This document shows positions 18,059 to 27,495 of a DNA stretch of 64,000 nt, in pieces (position 1 is the first letter of the stretch; every line of letters starts with the position of its first letter). Below the pieces are notes generated by a model. The model was not told the DNA's origin and searched no databases. It saw only the letters and a program-made list of their open reading frames with translations. A program made the position numbers and the translations under genes. The stretch covers positions 62,001 through 126,000 of the forward strand of contig NZ_CP157967.1 of the NCBI RefSeq assembly GCF_040215725.1, in the 5' to 3' direction. The DNA comes from Rhizobium sp. ZPR4. Its GTDB lineage: Bacteria; Pseudomonadota; Alphaproteobacteria; Rhizobiales; Rhizobiaceae.

Positions 18059-19579
18059 ATGGACAGTGGGCAGGGCAAGGGCGCCGTAAAGGACGGCAAG
18101 GTCGAGAAGGGCCGCTTGTCTCAGTTTTGCCGGCCGACCGGCATTTTTGGCGGCCTTTCCGGCAAGCTCCTCATCCTTACGGTCGTTTTCATTTCGCTGG
18201 CCGAAGTGCTGATCTTCGTGCCCTCCGTCGCCAATATGCGGCTGCGCTGGCTGGAGGATCGGCTGAACACCGCCGCCGCCGCTGCCATCGTCATTGATGG
18301 CCTGCAGCCGGCCGAACTGCCGCGCGCGTTGCAGAAGGAAACCCTGATGGCGACTGGCACGCGCGCCATCGTTCTGCGCAAGGACGGCACGTCACGCCTG
18401 CTGGCAACAGCCGAGATGCCGGCCTCCGTAGATGAGAAGTACGATCTGAGCGACGTGTCTCAGCTCACCGCGATCAAGGATGCGCTCGATACGCTGCTGT
18501 TCGGCGGCAATCGGATTATCCGCGTTTTCGGTCCGGTCGGCGGCGATGCCAATACGGGCATCGAGGTGGTGTTGAAGGATACCCGCCTGCGCAATGCGAT
18601 GCTTGCCTATTCGGTCAGTGTGTTCTTCGTCTCGATCCTGATTTCGCTGTTCACCGCGACGCTGATCTTCTTTGCGATCAACCGCATGATGATCCGCCCC
18701 ATCCGCCGACTGACGGACAGCATGCAGGCCTATTCCGATGATCCGGAAGATCCCGGCCGTGTTCTTGCGCCGGAGAAGGGACGCGATGAGCTGGCCGTAG
18801 CCGGCCGGCATCTTGCCGCGATGCAGTCGCAATTGCAGAAAACCTTGAAGCAGCAGAAGAATCTGGCTGCGCTTGGCTTGGCGGTGTCGAAGATCAATCA
18901 CGACATGCGCAATATCCTTTCGGCCGCGCAACTGATGTCGGACCGTCTGGTCGATGTCGATGACCCGATGGTCAAGCGCTTTGCTCCGAAGCTGTTGCGC
19001 ACCATCGACCGCGCCGTCGGCTATACGACCGAGGTCCTGTCCTATGGTCAGACCTCCGAGTCGGCGCCGCGTCGGCGCAAGATTCGCATATTCGAGCTTA
19101 TCGAGGAGGTGCGCGATATTCTGGCGATCGATCCGGATAGCGGCATCGAGTTCATCGAGCAGCTCAGCCCGGATCTGGAGGTCGATGCCGACAGCGAGCA
19201 GCTGTTCCGCGTCATCCACAATCTCTGCCGCAATGCCCATCAGGCGCTGATCGCCTTCGGCGAGGCGGAGCCTGATAGCGTCAGGCGGATCACGGTTTCG
19301 GCGCACCGGATCGGCAGTGTCGTCAGCATCACCGTCGACGATACCGGCCCGGGCATGCCGCAAAAGGCGAGGGAAAACCTGTTCACGGCCTTCCGGGGTT
19401 CTGCCCGCTCCGGCGGCACGGGCCTTGGCCTGGCGATCGCCCGTGAGCTTGTCCTTGCCCATGGCGGCACCATTGCGCTCGTCGAAAAACCGGCCGCCGG
19501 CACGCAGTTCCGCATCGAGATCCCCGACCGCCCGGTATCCCTCGACGATTACCGCAGCAGAAGCCTCCAAGAAAGTTGA
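18059..19579 (+). CDS. Membrane sensor histidine kinase (orphan)
   Basis: The 506-residue protein has two membrane helices (about residues 35-58 and 185-208) around a periplasmic sensor region, a HAMP segment (about 209-262), a phosphoacceptor helix with KINHDMRNILSAAQ (His near 282), and a C-terminal ATPase domain. The ATPase boxes are visible as VIHNLCRNAHQAL (N box), DDTGPGMP (G1) and SGGTGLGLAIAREL (G2). No response regulator is adjacent, so its partner lies elsewhere. The start at 18059 was preferred over one 24 nt upstream; both are possible. The signal is unknown. Confidence 0.88.
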   Translation: MDSGQGKGAVKDGKVEKGRLSQFCRPTGIFGGLSGKLLILTVVFISLAEVLIFVPSVANMRLRWLEDRLNTAAAAAIVIDGLQPAELPRALQKETLMATGTRAIVLRKDGTSRLLATAEMPASVDEKYDLSDVSQLTAIKDALDTLLFGGNRIIRVFGPVGGDANTGIEVVLKDTRLRNAMLAYSVSVFFVSILISLFTATLIFFAINRMMIRPIRRLTDSMQAYSDDPEDPGRVLAPEKGRDELAVAGRHLAAMQSQLQKTLKQQKNLAALGLAVSKINHDMRNILSAAQLMSDRLVDVDDPMVKRFAPKLLRTIDRAVGYTTEVLSYGQTSESAPRRRKIRIFELIEEVRDILAIDPDSGIEFIEQLSPDLEVDADSEQLFRVIHNLCRNAHQALIAFGEAEPDSVRRITVSAHRIGSVVSITVDDTGPGMPQKARENLFTAFRGSARSGGTGLGLAIARELVLAHGGTIALVEKPAAGTQFRIEIPDRPVSLDDYRSRSLQES

Positions 19580-19704
19580 TTGTTTTCAGCTGCTTGGCGT
19601 CAATATGCACGAAAATCGCGATCTTTTTCAGAAATCCACTTGCATTCCCTCAAGGGAGGCTTTAGAGAACCGCCCACGCCAACGGTTTCTTCCGTTTCGG
19701 CCAC

Positions 19705-19781
19705 GCACCCGTAGCTCAGCTGGATAGAGCACCAGACTACGAATCTGGGGGTCAGGAGTTCGAATCTCTTCGGGTGCGCCA
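19705..19781 (+). tRNA. tRNA-Arg (anticodon ACG)
   Basis: A complete cloverleaf of 77 nt. The acceptor stem is GCACCCG with CGGGTGC, the D arm is GCTCAGCTGGATAGAGC, and the anticodon stem CCAGA/TCTGG encloses loop CTACGAA with anticodon ACG at 19739-19741. The T arm holds GTTCGAATC, and CCA is encoded (19779-19781). The ACG anticodon is expected to be edited to ICG and to read CGU, CGC and CGA. The tRNA is intact and no integrase is nearby. Confidence 0.97.
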
Positions 19782-19926
19782 TTTTCTCCATCTTCATTCC
19801 AATCGAGAATAACTTAGGCACCAAGGCCTGAGCCCGGGCGCAAGTTGCTCTTTGGCCCATCCCGGTGATCGCTAAGGTTTGGAGCCGAGATGGCCATTCC
19901 ACGTTGCTGGAGCTGGAAATGGCGGG

Positions 19927-20829
19927 TCACATAAAGCCTGGATTTCGCGGCAGATATTGAGTCCAGTCGCCGTAGCCGGGCGATGCCATCAATAGCATCG
20001 GAAAGGTGATCCGCATCCCTTGAGCGATCGCAAGGCTCAAGGCGCGGTCGCATGTGCCTGGCAGGAATGCTGATATCTTCTCGGCAGAGCCATCTGCCGC
20101 CAGCTTCAATGCGGTCGCAAAGGCATCATGAAGAAAATCAGGCCGCGTGACCGCGAGGGGGCCGATGTGCCCGTTGGAGCTGATATAGCCATAGCCGACA
20201 ATATCATTGCCAGCGCAGAGCAAAAAGCCTGCGTTCGATGGGTCGTCGAGCAGATAGCGATGATGTTTCTCCCGCGAGACGCCTATGGCGCGGGAATCGA
20301 TCTCGACAAGATTTTCCATCGCCGCCCCGCCGGTATCGAGTGCGATGGCGCGCAATGACGGTTCCGGCAAAGTCTGCCTCACCCGTTCACGCGCGACGCT
20401 GAAAAAGTAAATCGGCATTTTGGGAAAGAGGCCATGCCGCATGTAAAGGCCCTGCGAGACACGATTGAAGGTGAAGGTAATCAGTGCCTTGTGAACCGCT
20501 CCTGATTTCCGGGCGTGCTCCACGGTTCGTGCCAAGAGTTCATTCCCGATGCCCTGGTCCTGCCGGGCGGGATCGACGAACAGCTGGGCGAGGAACCAGA
20601 CATTGCCGCAAACCCAGCTCCAGGCGAAGCCGAGGATTTTCCCGCCATCGTCCGCGACCCATAATCCATCAGGGTCGTCCTTGAGTGAAAATAACTGAAA
20701 GTTGGGAGGGCTTGCCGTCGCCATCGGGCCGAAGCCATGCCGAACGGTAAGATCGTTGATGCTGGCAACCACCAGAGCATCGGTCGCGGCCAAATCGTCC
20801 GCACGGGCAGGTCTGTAAACAAGCGGCAT
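19927..20829 (-). CDS. GNAT-family N-acetyltransferase
   Basis: The 300-residue protein starts MPLVYRPARADDLAATDALV, a usual GNAT opening. The acetyl-CoA-binding motif A is at about residues 85-110 (QLFVDPARQDQGIGNELLARTV, with the QxxGxG/A-like DQGIGN loop). A second, weaker domain follows (about 155-300), possibly a degenerate GNAT repeat, with GFLLCAGNDIVGYGYISSNGHIGPLAV. It should acetylate an unknown amine in the cytoplasm. The start at 20829 fits the family better than the longer frame. Confidence 0.8.
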   Translation of the reverse strand: MPLVYRPARADDLAATDALVVASINDLTVRHGFGPMATASPPNFQLFSLKDDPDGLWVADDGGKILGFAWSWVCGNVWFLAQLFVDPARQDQGIGNELLARTVEHARKSGAVHKALITFTFNRVSQGLYMRHGLFPKMPIYFFSVARERVRQTLPEPSLRAIALDTGGAAMENLVEIDSRAIGVSREKHHRYLLDDPSNAGFLLCAGNDIVGYGYISSNGHIGPLAVTRPDFLHDAFATALKLAADGSAEKISAFLPGTCDRALSLAIAQGMRITFPMLLMASPGYGDWTQYLPRNPGFM

Positions 20830-21168
20830 TGGATAACCCCGCAAATGTTCCCGCGATAGAGCGCCGTAACGCGTCGTCCCGGCCATTCATGACTGCCGTC
20901 TCGGATGCCGCCGCTGTGCTTTCGGCACCCTTCGCCCCAATAAGAGAAACCGGAGGCTTGATGCTTCTCCCTTCCGGCACATTCTTTGATTACAAGGCCG
21001 TGATCATAACATACGCGCTCTCAATTTCATCCCGCCCGCGCGCTGTTTGCATACTCATTTAGGTCGAGACATGGCCCTCCCGCGTTGCGAATGCGCGCCT
21101 TTTCACCGGCTGCACTAGCTTAAACCGACTTTGTTGCTTTGCTAGGTGACTGCAATCACCCGCACCGA
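20830..21168. other. Intergenic region without a recognisable gene
   Basis: This 339-nt stretch lies upstream of the GNAT gene and downstream of the MFS gene, both on the minus strand. A short hairpin (GGTGA/TCACC, about 21146-21161) lies next to the MFS stop but lacks a T-tract. I see no coding signal, tRNA or repeat. Confidence 0.5.
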
Positions 21169-22725
21169 TCAGCCCTGACGCTTTGCTTCCTGCCCATGAT
21201 CCGTCGCCAGCGGTAATTCCGGCAGGAAGAGCAGTGCGATCAGCGCCAATGCCACGATGGCCGTACCCGTCGCGAAAGTCATGGCGATCGCGTGACGATA
21301 GAGCGCTATCGCGGCGTCATGCGCCTCCGGGGAGGCGGTGGCGAGTTGCTTCATGCCGGCTTCCGTGAGTGAGGATATATGCATCCCGTCGAGGACGCCG
21401 CCGGCATTCTGTACGCGATAGGCAAGAATGGCGCCGGAGCCCGTGACGCCGATGAGGCCGCCGAGCGAGCGGAAGAAGGCAAGCGTCGCCGTTCCCACGC
21501 CACGATGGGCAAGGGGAAGGGCATTCTGCACTGCGATCGTCATGGTGGGCATGACGAGGCCAAGGCCGAGGCCGAGGGCAAAGACGGTCGGCTCGATGAT
21601 CCAGAAGCCCTGGCTGGTGGCCGCCGCCCAGGCGAGTACGGCGAAGGAGGCGGTTGCGAGGCTGAGGCCGCAGAGCTGTGCCGGCTTGTAGCGCCCGAAG
21701 CGATGCAGCAGCACGCGCCCGTTGACCATGGAAGAGATGACGACGCCGATCATCAGCGGGCCGGTGAGCAAGCCCGAATGCGAGGCGCTGACTCCCATGA
21801 CCATCTGGAAGAACAAGGGAAAGAAAAGGCTTGCCCCGAGCATGCCCATGAAGGTCAGGGCGAGCACGATGCAGGCGACGACGAACAGCCGGTTGCGGAA
21901 GAGATCGGGCGGCAGCACGGGCTCCGGTTCGCGCCGGATATGCAGGATGAAAAAGACGAAGAGAACGAGTGCAATGGCGGAGAGGCCGAAGATCTCCGGC
22001 GAGTTCCAGGCCCATTCATTGCCGCCAAGCGCGAGCACCAGCAGGAAGCTGGTCGTGCAGCTCGTCAGCAGCGCCGCGCCGAGATAGTCGATACGGCGGC
22101 TGCGTGTATGATGCGGCCGCTTCAGCGCCCGGCCGATCATGACGAGCGCGATGGCGCCGATCGGCAGGTTGACGTAGAAGATCCAGTGCCATGACAGGAG
22201 ATCGGTGATGACGCCGCCGGCGATCGGGCCGATGACGCTGCAGACGGCGAAGACGGCCGCGATCGAACCCTGATTGCGACCGCGTCTGGCTGGCGGCACG
22301 ATATCGCCGATGATGATCTGCGCCAGCGGCAGCAATCCGCCGGCGCCGATACCCTGGATCGCCCGGAAGATGATGAGCTGCATCAGCGTCTGTGCCATGC
22401 CGCTCAGCACCGAGCCGAGGAGGAAGATGAGGATCGCCGCATAGATCATCGGCTTGCGGCCGTACTGGTCGCTGAGCTTGCCGTAGAGCGGCATGGTGCT
22501 GGTCGAGGCAAGCACATAGGCGCTGACCACCCAGGAAAGGTGCGTCAGGCCGCCGAGGTCGCTGACGATGCGCGGCAGCGCAGTCGCGACGATACTTTGG
22601 TCGATCGCGCCGAGGCCGAGAACGATCATCAGGCCTAGGATGACGGCGCGGATCTCGCGACGATCGGGCGGGTCGCCTGCCGTCGGATCGGATGGTGGGA
22701 CAGCATTCGGACGAGCCGTATTCAT
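21169..22725 (-). CDS. MFS multidrug efflux transporter, DHA2 (EmrB/QacA) family
   Basis: A 518-residue inner-membrane protein with about 14 predicted helices, the DHA2 number. Motif A is GKLSDQYGRKPM (about residues 81-92) and motif C-like GPIAGGVITD (about 167-176) is the antiporter signature. DIVPPARRGRNQG matches the cytoplasmic loop of EmrB-type pumps. It should export drugs or toxic metabolites with proton exchange. It overlaps the upstream MarR gene by ATGA, so the regulator and pump form one operon with probable autoregulation through the palindrome at 23194-23214. Confidence 0.9.
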   Translation of the reverse strand: MNTARPNAVPPSDPTAGDPPDRREIRAVILGLMIVLGLGAIDQSIVATALPRIVSDLGGLTHLSWVVSAYVLASTSTMPLYGKLSDQYGRKPMIYAAILIFLLGSVLSGMAQTLMQLIIFRAIQGIGAGGLLPLAQIIIGDIVPPARRGRNQGSIAAVFAVCSVIGPIAGGVITDLLSWHWIFYVNLPIGAIALVMIGRALKRPHHTRSRRIDYLGAALLTSCTTSFLLVLALGGNEWAWNSPEIFGLSAIALVLFVFFILHIRREPEPVLPPDLFRNRLFVVACIVLALTFMGMLGASLFFPLFFQMVMGVSASHSGLLTGPLMIGVVISSMVNGRVLLHRFGRYKPAQLCGLSLATASFAVLAWAAATSQGFWIIEPTVFALGLGLGLVMPTMTIAVQNALPLAHRGVGTATLAFFRSLGGLIGVTGSGAILAYRVQNAGGVLDGMHISSLTEAGMKQLATASPEAHDAAIALYRHAIAMTFATGTAIVALALIALLFLPELPLATDHGQEAKRQG

Positions 22726-23171
22726 TCTCCGATCTCCATGAGCGGTTCGATTGCGGCGCGAATGGCGTCACGCTGCTGCGGCGACAATTTGGCGAGTTCG
22801 GAGGCGAGCCAGTCGGTTCTCCGCCGTTTCAGGCTACGGATGATTTCTTCGCCTTTCGCTGTCGCCACCAGACCATTGCGGCGGCGGTCGCTCGGGTCTG
22901 GCTCCGAACGAGCAATAAGGCCATCCCGCTCCATGGCTTTCACATGGCCTGAAATCGTCGGTCCGCGCAGCTTCTCCATCCGAGCCAGTTCGGCAACGCC
23001 GATGCCCGGCTGGCGCATGATGGCGACAAGCAGCAAGGCATGCAGCGGCGACAGCCCGGCCTCGTCGCTCTCGCGCCGCAGCTGTCGATGCAGGCGATGC
23101 AGGGCAGGACGCAACGCCTCGGCCAGCGCGTAGGCTTCCTCGATCCCGTGATGGTGGTCGGCTTTGCTCAT
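22722..23171 (-). CDS. MarR-family transcriptional regulator
   Basis: The 149-residue protein has the MarR winged helix-turn-helix at about residues 40-105 (GIGVAELARMEKLRGPTISGHVKAME, then wing DPSDRRRNGLVATAKG). It lies 5' to the DHA2 pump gene and overlaps it by 4 nt. A strong palindrome stands just upstream. The arrangement is that of an efflux repressor released by its ligand. An alternative start at 23189 would place the palindrome only 5 nt before the gene; I prefer 23171. Confidence 0.88.
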   Translation of the reverse strand: MSKADHHHGIEEAYALAEALRPALHRLHRQLRRESDEAGLSPLHALLLVAIMRQPGIGVAELARMEKLRGPTISGHVKAMERDGLIARSEPDPSDRRRNGLVATAKGEEIIRSLKRRRTDWLASELAKLSPQQRDAIRAAIEPLMEIGE

Positions 23172-23193
23172 CGATAGTCTCACTCGCATGTAG

Positions 23194-23214
23194 ATAGATA
23201 GGCTTCCTATCTAT
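23194..23214. promoter_or_regulatory. Palindromic operator of the MarR/MFS operon
   Basis: Perfect 9-bp inverted repeat ATAGATAGG (23194-23202) and CCTATCTAT (23206-23214) around CTT. Its place directly before the marR-like gene and its length fit a dimeric MarR binding site, implying autoregulation. The BA14K gene is divergent about 110 nt away and could share it. Confidence 0.7.
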
Positions 23215-23321
23215 AGACCTATCGTGCGGCATGTGCTTGCGCAAGCGGTAATATTGTGAAAGATTTTCAATCATTGCGCGTTGTTCGTCAGTATTTACGA
23301 CTCATGAGGAGGAGAAGAGCT

Positions 23322-23795
23322 GTGAAACGATTTCTGACAACCGTAACAGTGACTGCCCTGAGTGCCCTGCTTGCCGTAACGTCTTTCGACCCGGCGGCGG
23401 CTGCACCGATCCAGCCGCTGATCCAGCCGGCAATCCATCAGACGGGTGATCAGCCCGCTGGCCTGACGGAAGTTCAATATCGCCACCACAACAGGCACTA
23501 TCGCGGGCGTCACCGTCCGCATTATCGTCCCCACTACCGGCCGCACAATCGCCCGGGCTATTGGCATGGTCATCGCGGCTATCGCTATCACCGCCCCGGC
23601 TATCGGCGCCATGATGGCTGGTGGTATCCGATGGCCGCATTTACCGCCGGGGCAATCATCGGTGGGGCCGTTTCGCAGCCGCCGCGCGGCAGCGCGCATG
23701 TTCGCTGGTGCGCGAGCCGCTACAAGACCTATCGTGTGTCGGACAATACCTATCGGCCGACCAACGGTCCGCGCCGTCAGTGCGTTAGCCGTTGA
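23322..23795 (+). CDS. BA14K-family exported protein
   Basis: The 157-residue protein has a signal peptide (about residues 1-25, ending AAAAPIQP), a His/Tyr/Arg-rich middle ([23 protein letters not shown] repeats, about 50-100), a short hydrophobic Gly/Ala segment ([13 protein letters not shown]) and the C-terminal BA14K signature [16 protein letters not shown]. Family members in Brucella and rhizobia are exported, immunoreactive or lectin-like proteins of unclear role. I chose GTG at 23322 because GAGGAGGAGAAG stands 4 nt upstream; in-frame ATG at 23304 lacks one. Confidence 0.85.
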   Translation: MKRFLTTVTVTALSALLAVTSFDPAAAAPIQPLIQPAIHQTGDQPAGLTEVQYRHHNRHYRGRHRPHYRPHYRPHNRPGYWHGHRGYRYHRPGYRRHDGWWYPMAAFTAGAIIGGAVSQPPRGSAHVRWCASRYKTYRVSDNTYRPTNGPRRQCVSR

Positions 23796-23808
23796 TATCG
23801 CGCATATC

Positions 23809-23845
23809 GAAATCCCTCTCCGTTCCGCGGAGGGGGATTTCTTTT
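23809..23845 (+). terminator. Rho-independent terminator after the BA14K gene
   Basis: GAAATCCCTCTCCG (23809-23822) pairs with CGGAGGGGGATTTC (23828-23841) with one G-T wobble, followed by CTTTT. It lies between convergent genes. Confidence 0.85.
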
Positions 23846-23870
23846 CAGGCTGCCGCGAGCGGGGTTGTCT

Positions 23871-24791
23871 TCAACCGGTCAACTGCTCGGAGACGTCCCA
23901 CAGCCGCCGCCAGATCGCCTGATCGCGGGCATGAGGGGCAATCTTGGCCCGCACCGGCGGACCTTTGAGTTCATAGAAACCGTTCGGGCCATACATGGCG
24001 CCGCCTTCCGCGGTCGGTGCCGTGGCGGCAAAGAGCGTGGGCAGCGCGCCGGCTGCTGCCGATTGTGATGCAAACGGCTCCAGCAGTTTCGTCAGGAGTT
24101 CAAGACTGCCCGGCCTGTCGCGGCCCATGCGAGGCCCTGCCGTCTGAAGCCCGGTAACGGCGTAGCCGGGATGGGCGGCAATGCTTTTAAGCTTCCAGCC
24201 TTCAGCGCGGGCGATCCGGTCGAGCTCCAGGCTGAAGAGCAGTGTTGCCAGCTTTGATTGGCAATAGGCAGGCCAGGGCCGATAACGCTTGCGCCACTGC
24301 AGATCGTCGAAATTGATCCTGCCGCTGCGATGCGCCAGGCTGCTGACCGTGACCACCCGCGGATTTTCGGCTGCAGAAACCTTCGGCAGCAGCCGCATTG
24401 TCCAGGCAAAATGGCCGATATAATTGGCGCCCATCTGCATCTCGAAACCATCTTCGGTCTCGTGCCGGTCCGGGATGGCCATGACGCCGGCATTGTTGAT
24501 GAGCAGATCGATATGCGGCAGCGTATCGGCGATGCGGTTGGCCGTACGGGCGACGGAATCGAGGCTGGCAAGATCGAGCGCCTCGAATGTCACGTCTGCG
24601 CGCGGTGTTGCCGCGCGGATCTTGGCGAGTGCTTCGTTGGCCTTGGCCTCGTTACGCGAGGCGATGATAACTTTTGCGCCGGCACCTGCCAGGGCCTTTG
24701 CCGCCTCATAGCCGATACCGCTGTTCGCGCCGGTGATGACTGCGATTCGACCTGTCTGCGGCGGAATATCTTTTATTGTCCAGTCTGGCAT
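23871..24791 (-). CDS. Short-chain dehydrogenase/reductase (retinol dehydrogenase-like)
   Basis: The 306-residue protein has the classical SDR cofactor motif TGANSGIGYEAA (about residues 21-32), NNAGV (about 99-103), a serine in VTVSSLAHR (about 147-155) and the YCQSK catalytic pair Tyr/Lys (about 176-180). Length and the WTIKDIPPQTGRIAVITG opening match the subgroup annotated as retinol dehydrogenase/protochlorophyllide reductase-like. The true substrate is unknown. AGGAG stands 6 nt before the ATG at 24791. Confidence 0.85.
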   Translation of the reverse strand: MPDWTIKDIPPQTGRIAVITGANSGIGYEAAKALAGAGAKVIIASRNEAKANEALAKIRAATPRADVTFEALDLASLDSVARTANRIADTLPHIDLLINNAGVMAIPDRHETEDGFEMQMGANYIGHFAWTMRLLPKVSAAENPRVVTVSSLAHRSGRINFDDLQWRKRYRPWPAYCQSKLATLLFSLELDRIARAEGWKLKSIAAHPGYAVTGLQTAGPRMGRDRPGSLELLTKLLEPFASQSAAAGALPTLFAATAPTAEGGAMYGPNGFYELKGPPVRAKIAPHARDQAIWRRLWDVSEQLTG

Positions 24792-25007
24792 TGCGGGCTC
24801 CTGTGAAGAGATTTTGGCATTGCCCATTGTATCTGGTTATTTCTACACTAAATGCAAGTTTGCAATAAATGAAAATATGTAAGTGCAAAATATGCGATGA
24901 TGCCTGCATATCAATGACTTTCGACGGTCTAATGGCGGGGCATGCCTTTGAATTGCCACGCTGTTCGGCCCTCATCAAACTTTATCGCCGAAGATTGGAT
25001 GTACGGA

Positions 25008-25655
25008 ATGACGACAAAGACCTCATGCGCTGATTTCGTGCAGTTCTTTCGCTCCTGGGTGAGCAATCCCATGCGTGTTGCGGCGGTGGCGCCCTCGGGC
25101 GAGCGGCTGGCAAGATTGATGACGCAGGAGATCGAACCTTTCGATGGTCCGGTCCTCGAACTTGGACCAGGCACCGGCGTGTTCACGCGGGCGTTGCTCG
25201 CGCGTGGTATCCCTGAAAGCGCGCTGACGCTCGTCGAATTCGGCGAAGAGTTTGCCGTCCGCCTGCGCGGGCGTTTCCCCGAGGCGCGAGTGGTGCATAT
25301 GGATGCGGCCAAGCTCGGGCAATGCGGCCTCTTCGACGATGCGCCGTTCGGCGCCGTCATCAGCGGCTTGCCATTGCTGTCCATGCCGCCCTCCAAGGTT
25401 GCGGCCATTGTCGGTGGCGCCTTTGAAACGATGAAGCCGGGAGGGGCTTTCTATCAGTTCACCTACGGCCCGCGCTGTCCGGTGCAGAAGCCGATCCTCG
25501 AAAGCCTCGGGCTGCAGGCAAAGCGTATCGGCGGCACGGTGCGCAATATTCCGCCGGCCGGCGTCTACAGGATATCGCGGCAAAATCCTCTGGAGCTCTC
25601 GATCACCGGCTCCAAATATCGTAGCACCGGAGAGAATGCTGGAATCAGCGCTTAG
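25008..25655 (+). CDS. Class I SAM-dependent methyltransferase (PmtA-like)
   Basis: The 215-residue protein begins TTKTSCADFVQFFRSWVSNP and then shows the AdoMet motif I VLELGPGTGVFTRALL (about residues 48-63), the acidic motif II LTLVEFGEEF and DAAKL. The FFRSW...P...AAVAPSG opening resembles bacterial phospholipid N-methyltransferases of the PmtA type, which make phosphatidylcholine. The resemblance is by eye only and another lipid or small-molecule substrate is possible. The ATG at 25008 and one at 24999 are both plausible starts. Confidence 0.75.
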   Translation: MTTKTSCADFVQFFRSWVSNPMRVAAVAPSGERLARLMTQEIEPFDGPVLELGPGTGVFTRALLARGIPESALTLVEFGEEFAVRLRGRFPEARVVHMDAAKLGQCGLFDDAPFGAVISGLPLLSMPPSKVAAIVGGAFETMKPGGAFYQFTYGPRCPVQKPILESLGLQAKRIGGTVRNIPPAGVYRISRQNPLELSITGSKYRSTGENAGISA

Positions 25656-25718
25656 GCGCCTGAAGCCGGCAAGGCCGATTTGGGGCGGCCTGATGCGAAT
25701 GGCTGGCAGGGGTAGCGG

Positions 25719-26363
25719 ATGGCGAAGAGGCCGGATGTCGATAGCGCGGTGAAGGAAGGCCGGCGCGAGCGCAAGCGTCGCCAAACCCGTGAACGCATCG
25801 AATCCGCCGCCTTGAGGCTTTTTCTCGAACGCGGATTTGACGCCACCACCATCGAGGATATCACCGAGGCGGCCGATGTTTCCAAGCGCAGCTTCTTCGA
25901 TTATTTCCCCAGCAAGGAAGAGGTCGTTGCCGCCTGGCAGGATGGTTTTGCCCGCGAGCTGATTGGCGCCGTCGCTGCCCAGCGCGAAGATGCTTCGATT
26001 GTCGAAGTTATCGAGTCGGCCGTCAACTCGGCCCTTCGTACTGCCATTGCCGATCCGCAAAGCCTTGCTCTGGCTGCCCTGATCCACAATACGCCGACGC
26101 TTCAAGCCCGCGATCAACTGAAATATGCCAAGCTGGAAAAGAAGCTCGCGGACGCGCTGTTTGCCCGTGGTAGCGGCAGCCAGGAAGAGCGTCTCCGCCT
26201 TGGCATGCTTGCGGCGGCCGTCGTGACGATGCTGCGCATCGGCGGTGAGCGCTGGACGCAATCTCCGCAGGATGTTTCGCTGGAGCAGTTCGCTCGCACC
26301 ATGTTCGATGAGCTTTGGGCAGCGCTTGCCGATCTCGGTGCACAGGTACAACAGCGCACATGA
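25719..26363 (+). CDS. TetR-family transcriptional regulator
   Basis: The 214-residue protein has the TetR helix-turn-helix at about residues 15-62 (RQTRERIESAALRLFLERGF, TTIEDITEAADVSKRSFFDYFPSKEEV). The C-terminal ligand domain has no assignable effector. It precedes an aldo/keto reductase gene on the same strand by 208 nt, and a strong palindrome lies between them, so the reductase is the likely target. Confidence 0.88.
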   Translation: MAKRPDVDSAVKEGRRERKRRQTRERIESAALRLFLERGFDATTIEDITEAADVSKRSFFDYFPSKEEVVAAWQDGFARELIGAVAAQREDASIVEVIESAVNSALRTAIADPQSLALAALIHNTPTLQARDQLKYAKLEKKLADALFARGSGSQEERLRLGMLAAAVVTMLRIGGERWTQSPQDVSLEQFARTMFDELWAALADLGAQVQQRT

Positions 26364-26398
26364 CCGCGTTAGGCTAGGGGAGCCCGCCTTGATCGGTC

Positions 26399-26425
26399 GC
26401 AATGCATCGCACATCGATGCATTGC
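26399..26425. promoter_or_regulatory. Palindromic candidate operator between TetR and aldo/keto reductase genes
   Basis: Perfect 11-bp inverted repeat: GCAATGCATCG (26399-26409) and CGATGCATTGC (26415-26425) around CACAT. Symmetry and length fit a TetR dimer site controlling the aldo/keto reductase gene that starts at 26572. Confidence 0.65.
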
Positions 26426-26571
26426 ATATGCCGTGATGCAGACCCATCTAGTATCGGGTCGCGACTGTATCTCTCCCTCGCGAAACCCACGATTTGCCCT
26501 TCAAATCTCGGCTCCTTCCCGGACGCCGGAAACGCCAGATACATTTCAGATCAGCAAAAGGGACTATAACC

Positions 26572-27453
26572 ATGTCAGAATTCGACGCAGCCAAGTCCGG
26601 TCAGTTCAAGATCGGCGGTGACCTCCCCGTTCATCGTCTCGGTTTCGGTGCCATGCGCATCACCGGCGCCGGTATCTGGGGTGAGCCAGAGAACCATGAC
26701 GAAGCCGTCCGCACGCTGAGGCGCCTGCCGGAACTCGGTATCAATTTCATCGATACGGCCGATTCCTATGGCCCCGACATTTCCGAGCGTCTGATCAAGG
26801 AGGCGCTTCATCCCTATGGCCACGGTCTCGTCGTGGCGACCAAGGGTGGGCTTACCCGCACAGGCCCGAACGTATGGGTGCCGCTTGGCCGCCCCGAATA
26901 TCTGATCCAGCAGGCGCACAAGAGCCTGCGTAATCTCGGCGTCGATCGCATCGATCTCTGGCAGCTGCACCGCATCGATTCCAAGGTGCCGGCGGCCGAG
27001 CAGTTCGATGCCGTGAAATCGCTGCTCAATGACGGCATCATCCGCCACGCGGGCTTGAGCGAAGTGTCTGTTGCCGACATCGAAGCCGCATCAAAGCATT
27101 TCAAGGTGGTGACGGTACAGAATCGCTACAATCTGGTCGATCGCACCAGCGAAGACGTGCTCGACTATTGCGAAAAGCACGGCATCGGCTTCATTCCATG
27201 GTTCCCGCTGGCGGCCGGCGATCTCGCCAAGGAAGGCTCGCTGCTCGATACCATCGCGAAGAAGCACAATGCCGCCCCGAGCCAAATTGCACTTGCCTGG
27301 GTGCTGAAGCGCAGCCCCGTGATGCTGCCCATCCCCGGAACAGGCAAGGTCAAGCATCTCGAGGAAAACACCGCTGCCGTGAACATCGTCCTCTCCGACG
27401 AGGAATTCGCGGCGTTGGATGCCGAAGGCAAGAAGGCTTTCAAGGCCGCCTGA
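26572..27453 (+). CDS. Aldo/keto reductase
   Basis: The 293-residue NADPH-dependent oxidoreductase shows the family motifs [26 protein letters not shown] (catalytic Asp and Tyr, about residues 62-78), VVATKGGL (catalytic Lys, about 87-94) and [10 protein letters not shown] (catalytic His, about 125-134). The C-terminal [16 protein letters not shown] is the cofactor-binding segment. It should reduce aldehydes or ketones. It is probably controlled by the upstream TetR regulator. Confidence 0.9.
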   Translation: MSEFDAAKSGQFKIGGDLPVHRLGFGAMRITGAGIWGEPENHDEAVRTLRRLPELGINFIDTADSYGPDISERLIKEALHPYGHGLVVATKGGLTRTGPNVWVPLGRPEYLIQQAHKSLRNLGVDRIDLWQLHRIDSKVPAAEQFDAVKSLLNDGIIRHAGLSEVSVADIEAASKHFKVVTVQNRYNLVDRTSEDVLDYCEKHGIGFIPWFPLAAGDLAKEGSLLDTIAKKHNAAPSQIALAWVLKRSPVMLPIPGTGKVKHLEENTAAVNIVLSDEEFAALDAEGKKAFKAA

Positions 27454-27465
27454 GCCGAAAGTCAC

Positions 27466-27495
27466 CCGGCCGGTGGGGGATTGCCCGCCGGCCGG
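27466..27495 (+). terminator. GC-rich hairpin after the aldo/keto reductase gene (possible terminator)
   Basis: CCGGCCGG (27466-27473) and CCGGCCGG (27488-27495) are self-complementary arms of a strong hairpin 13 nt after the stop codon. No T-tract follows, so intrinsic termination is uncertain. Confidence 0.4.

Noticed and set aside
19705..19781. tRNA-Arg as a second integration site
   Set aside because: The tRNA is intact, no duplicated 3' end lies nearby, and the flanking genes have normal composition with no integrase.
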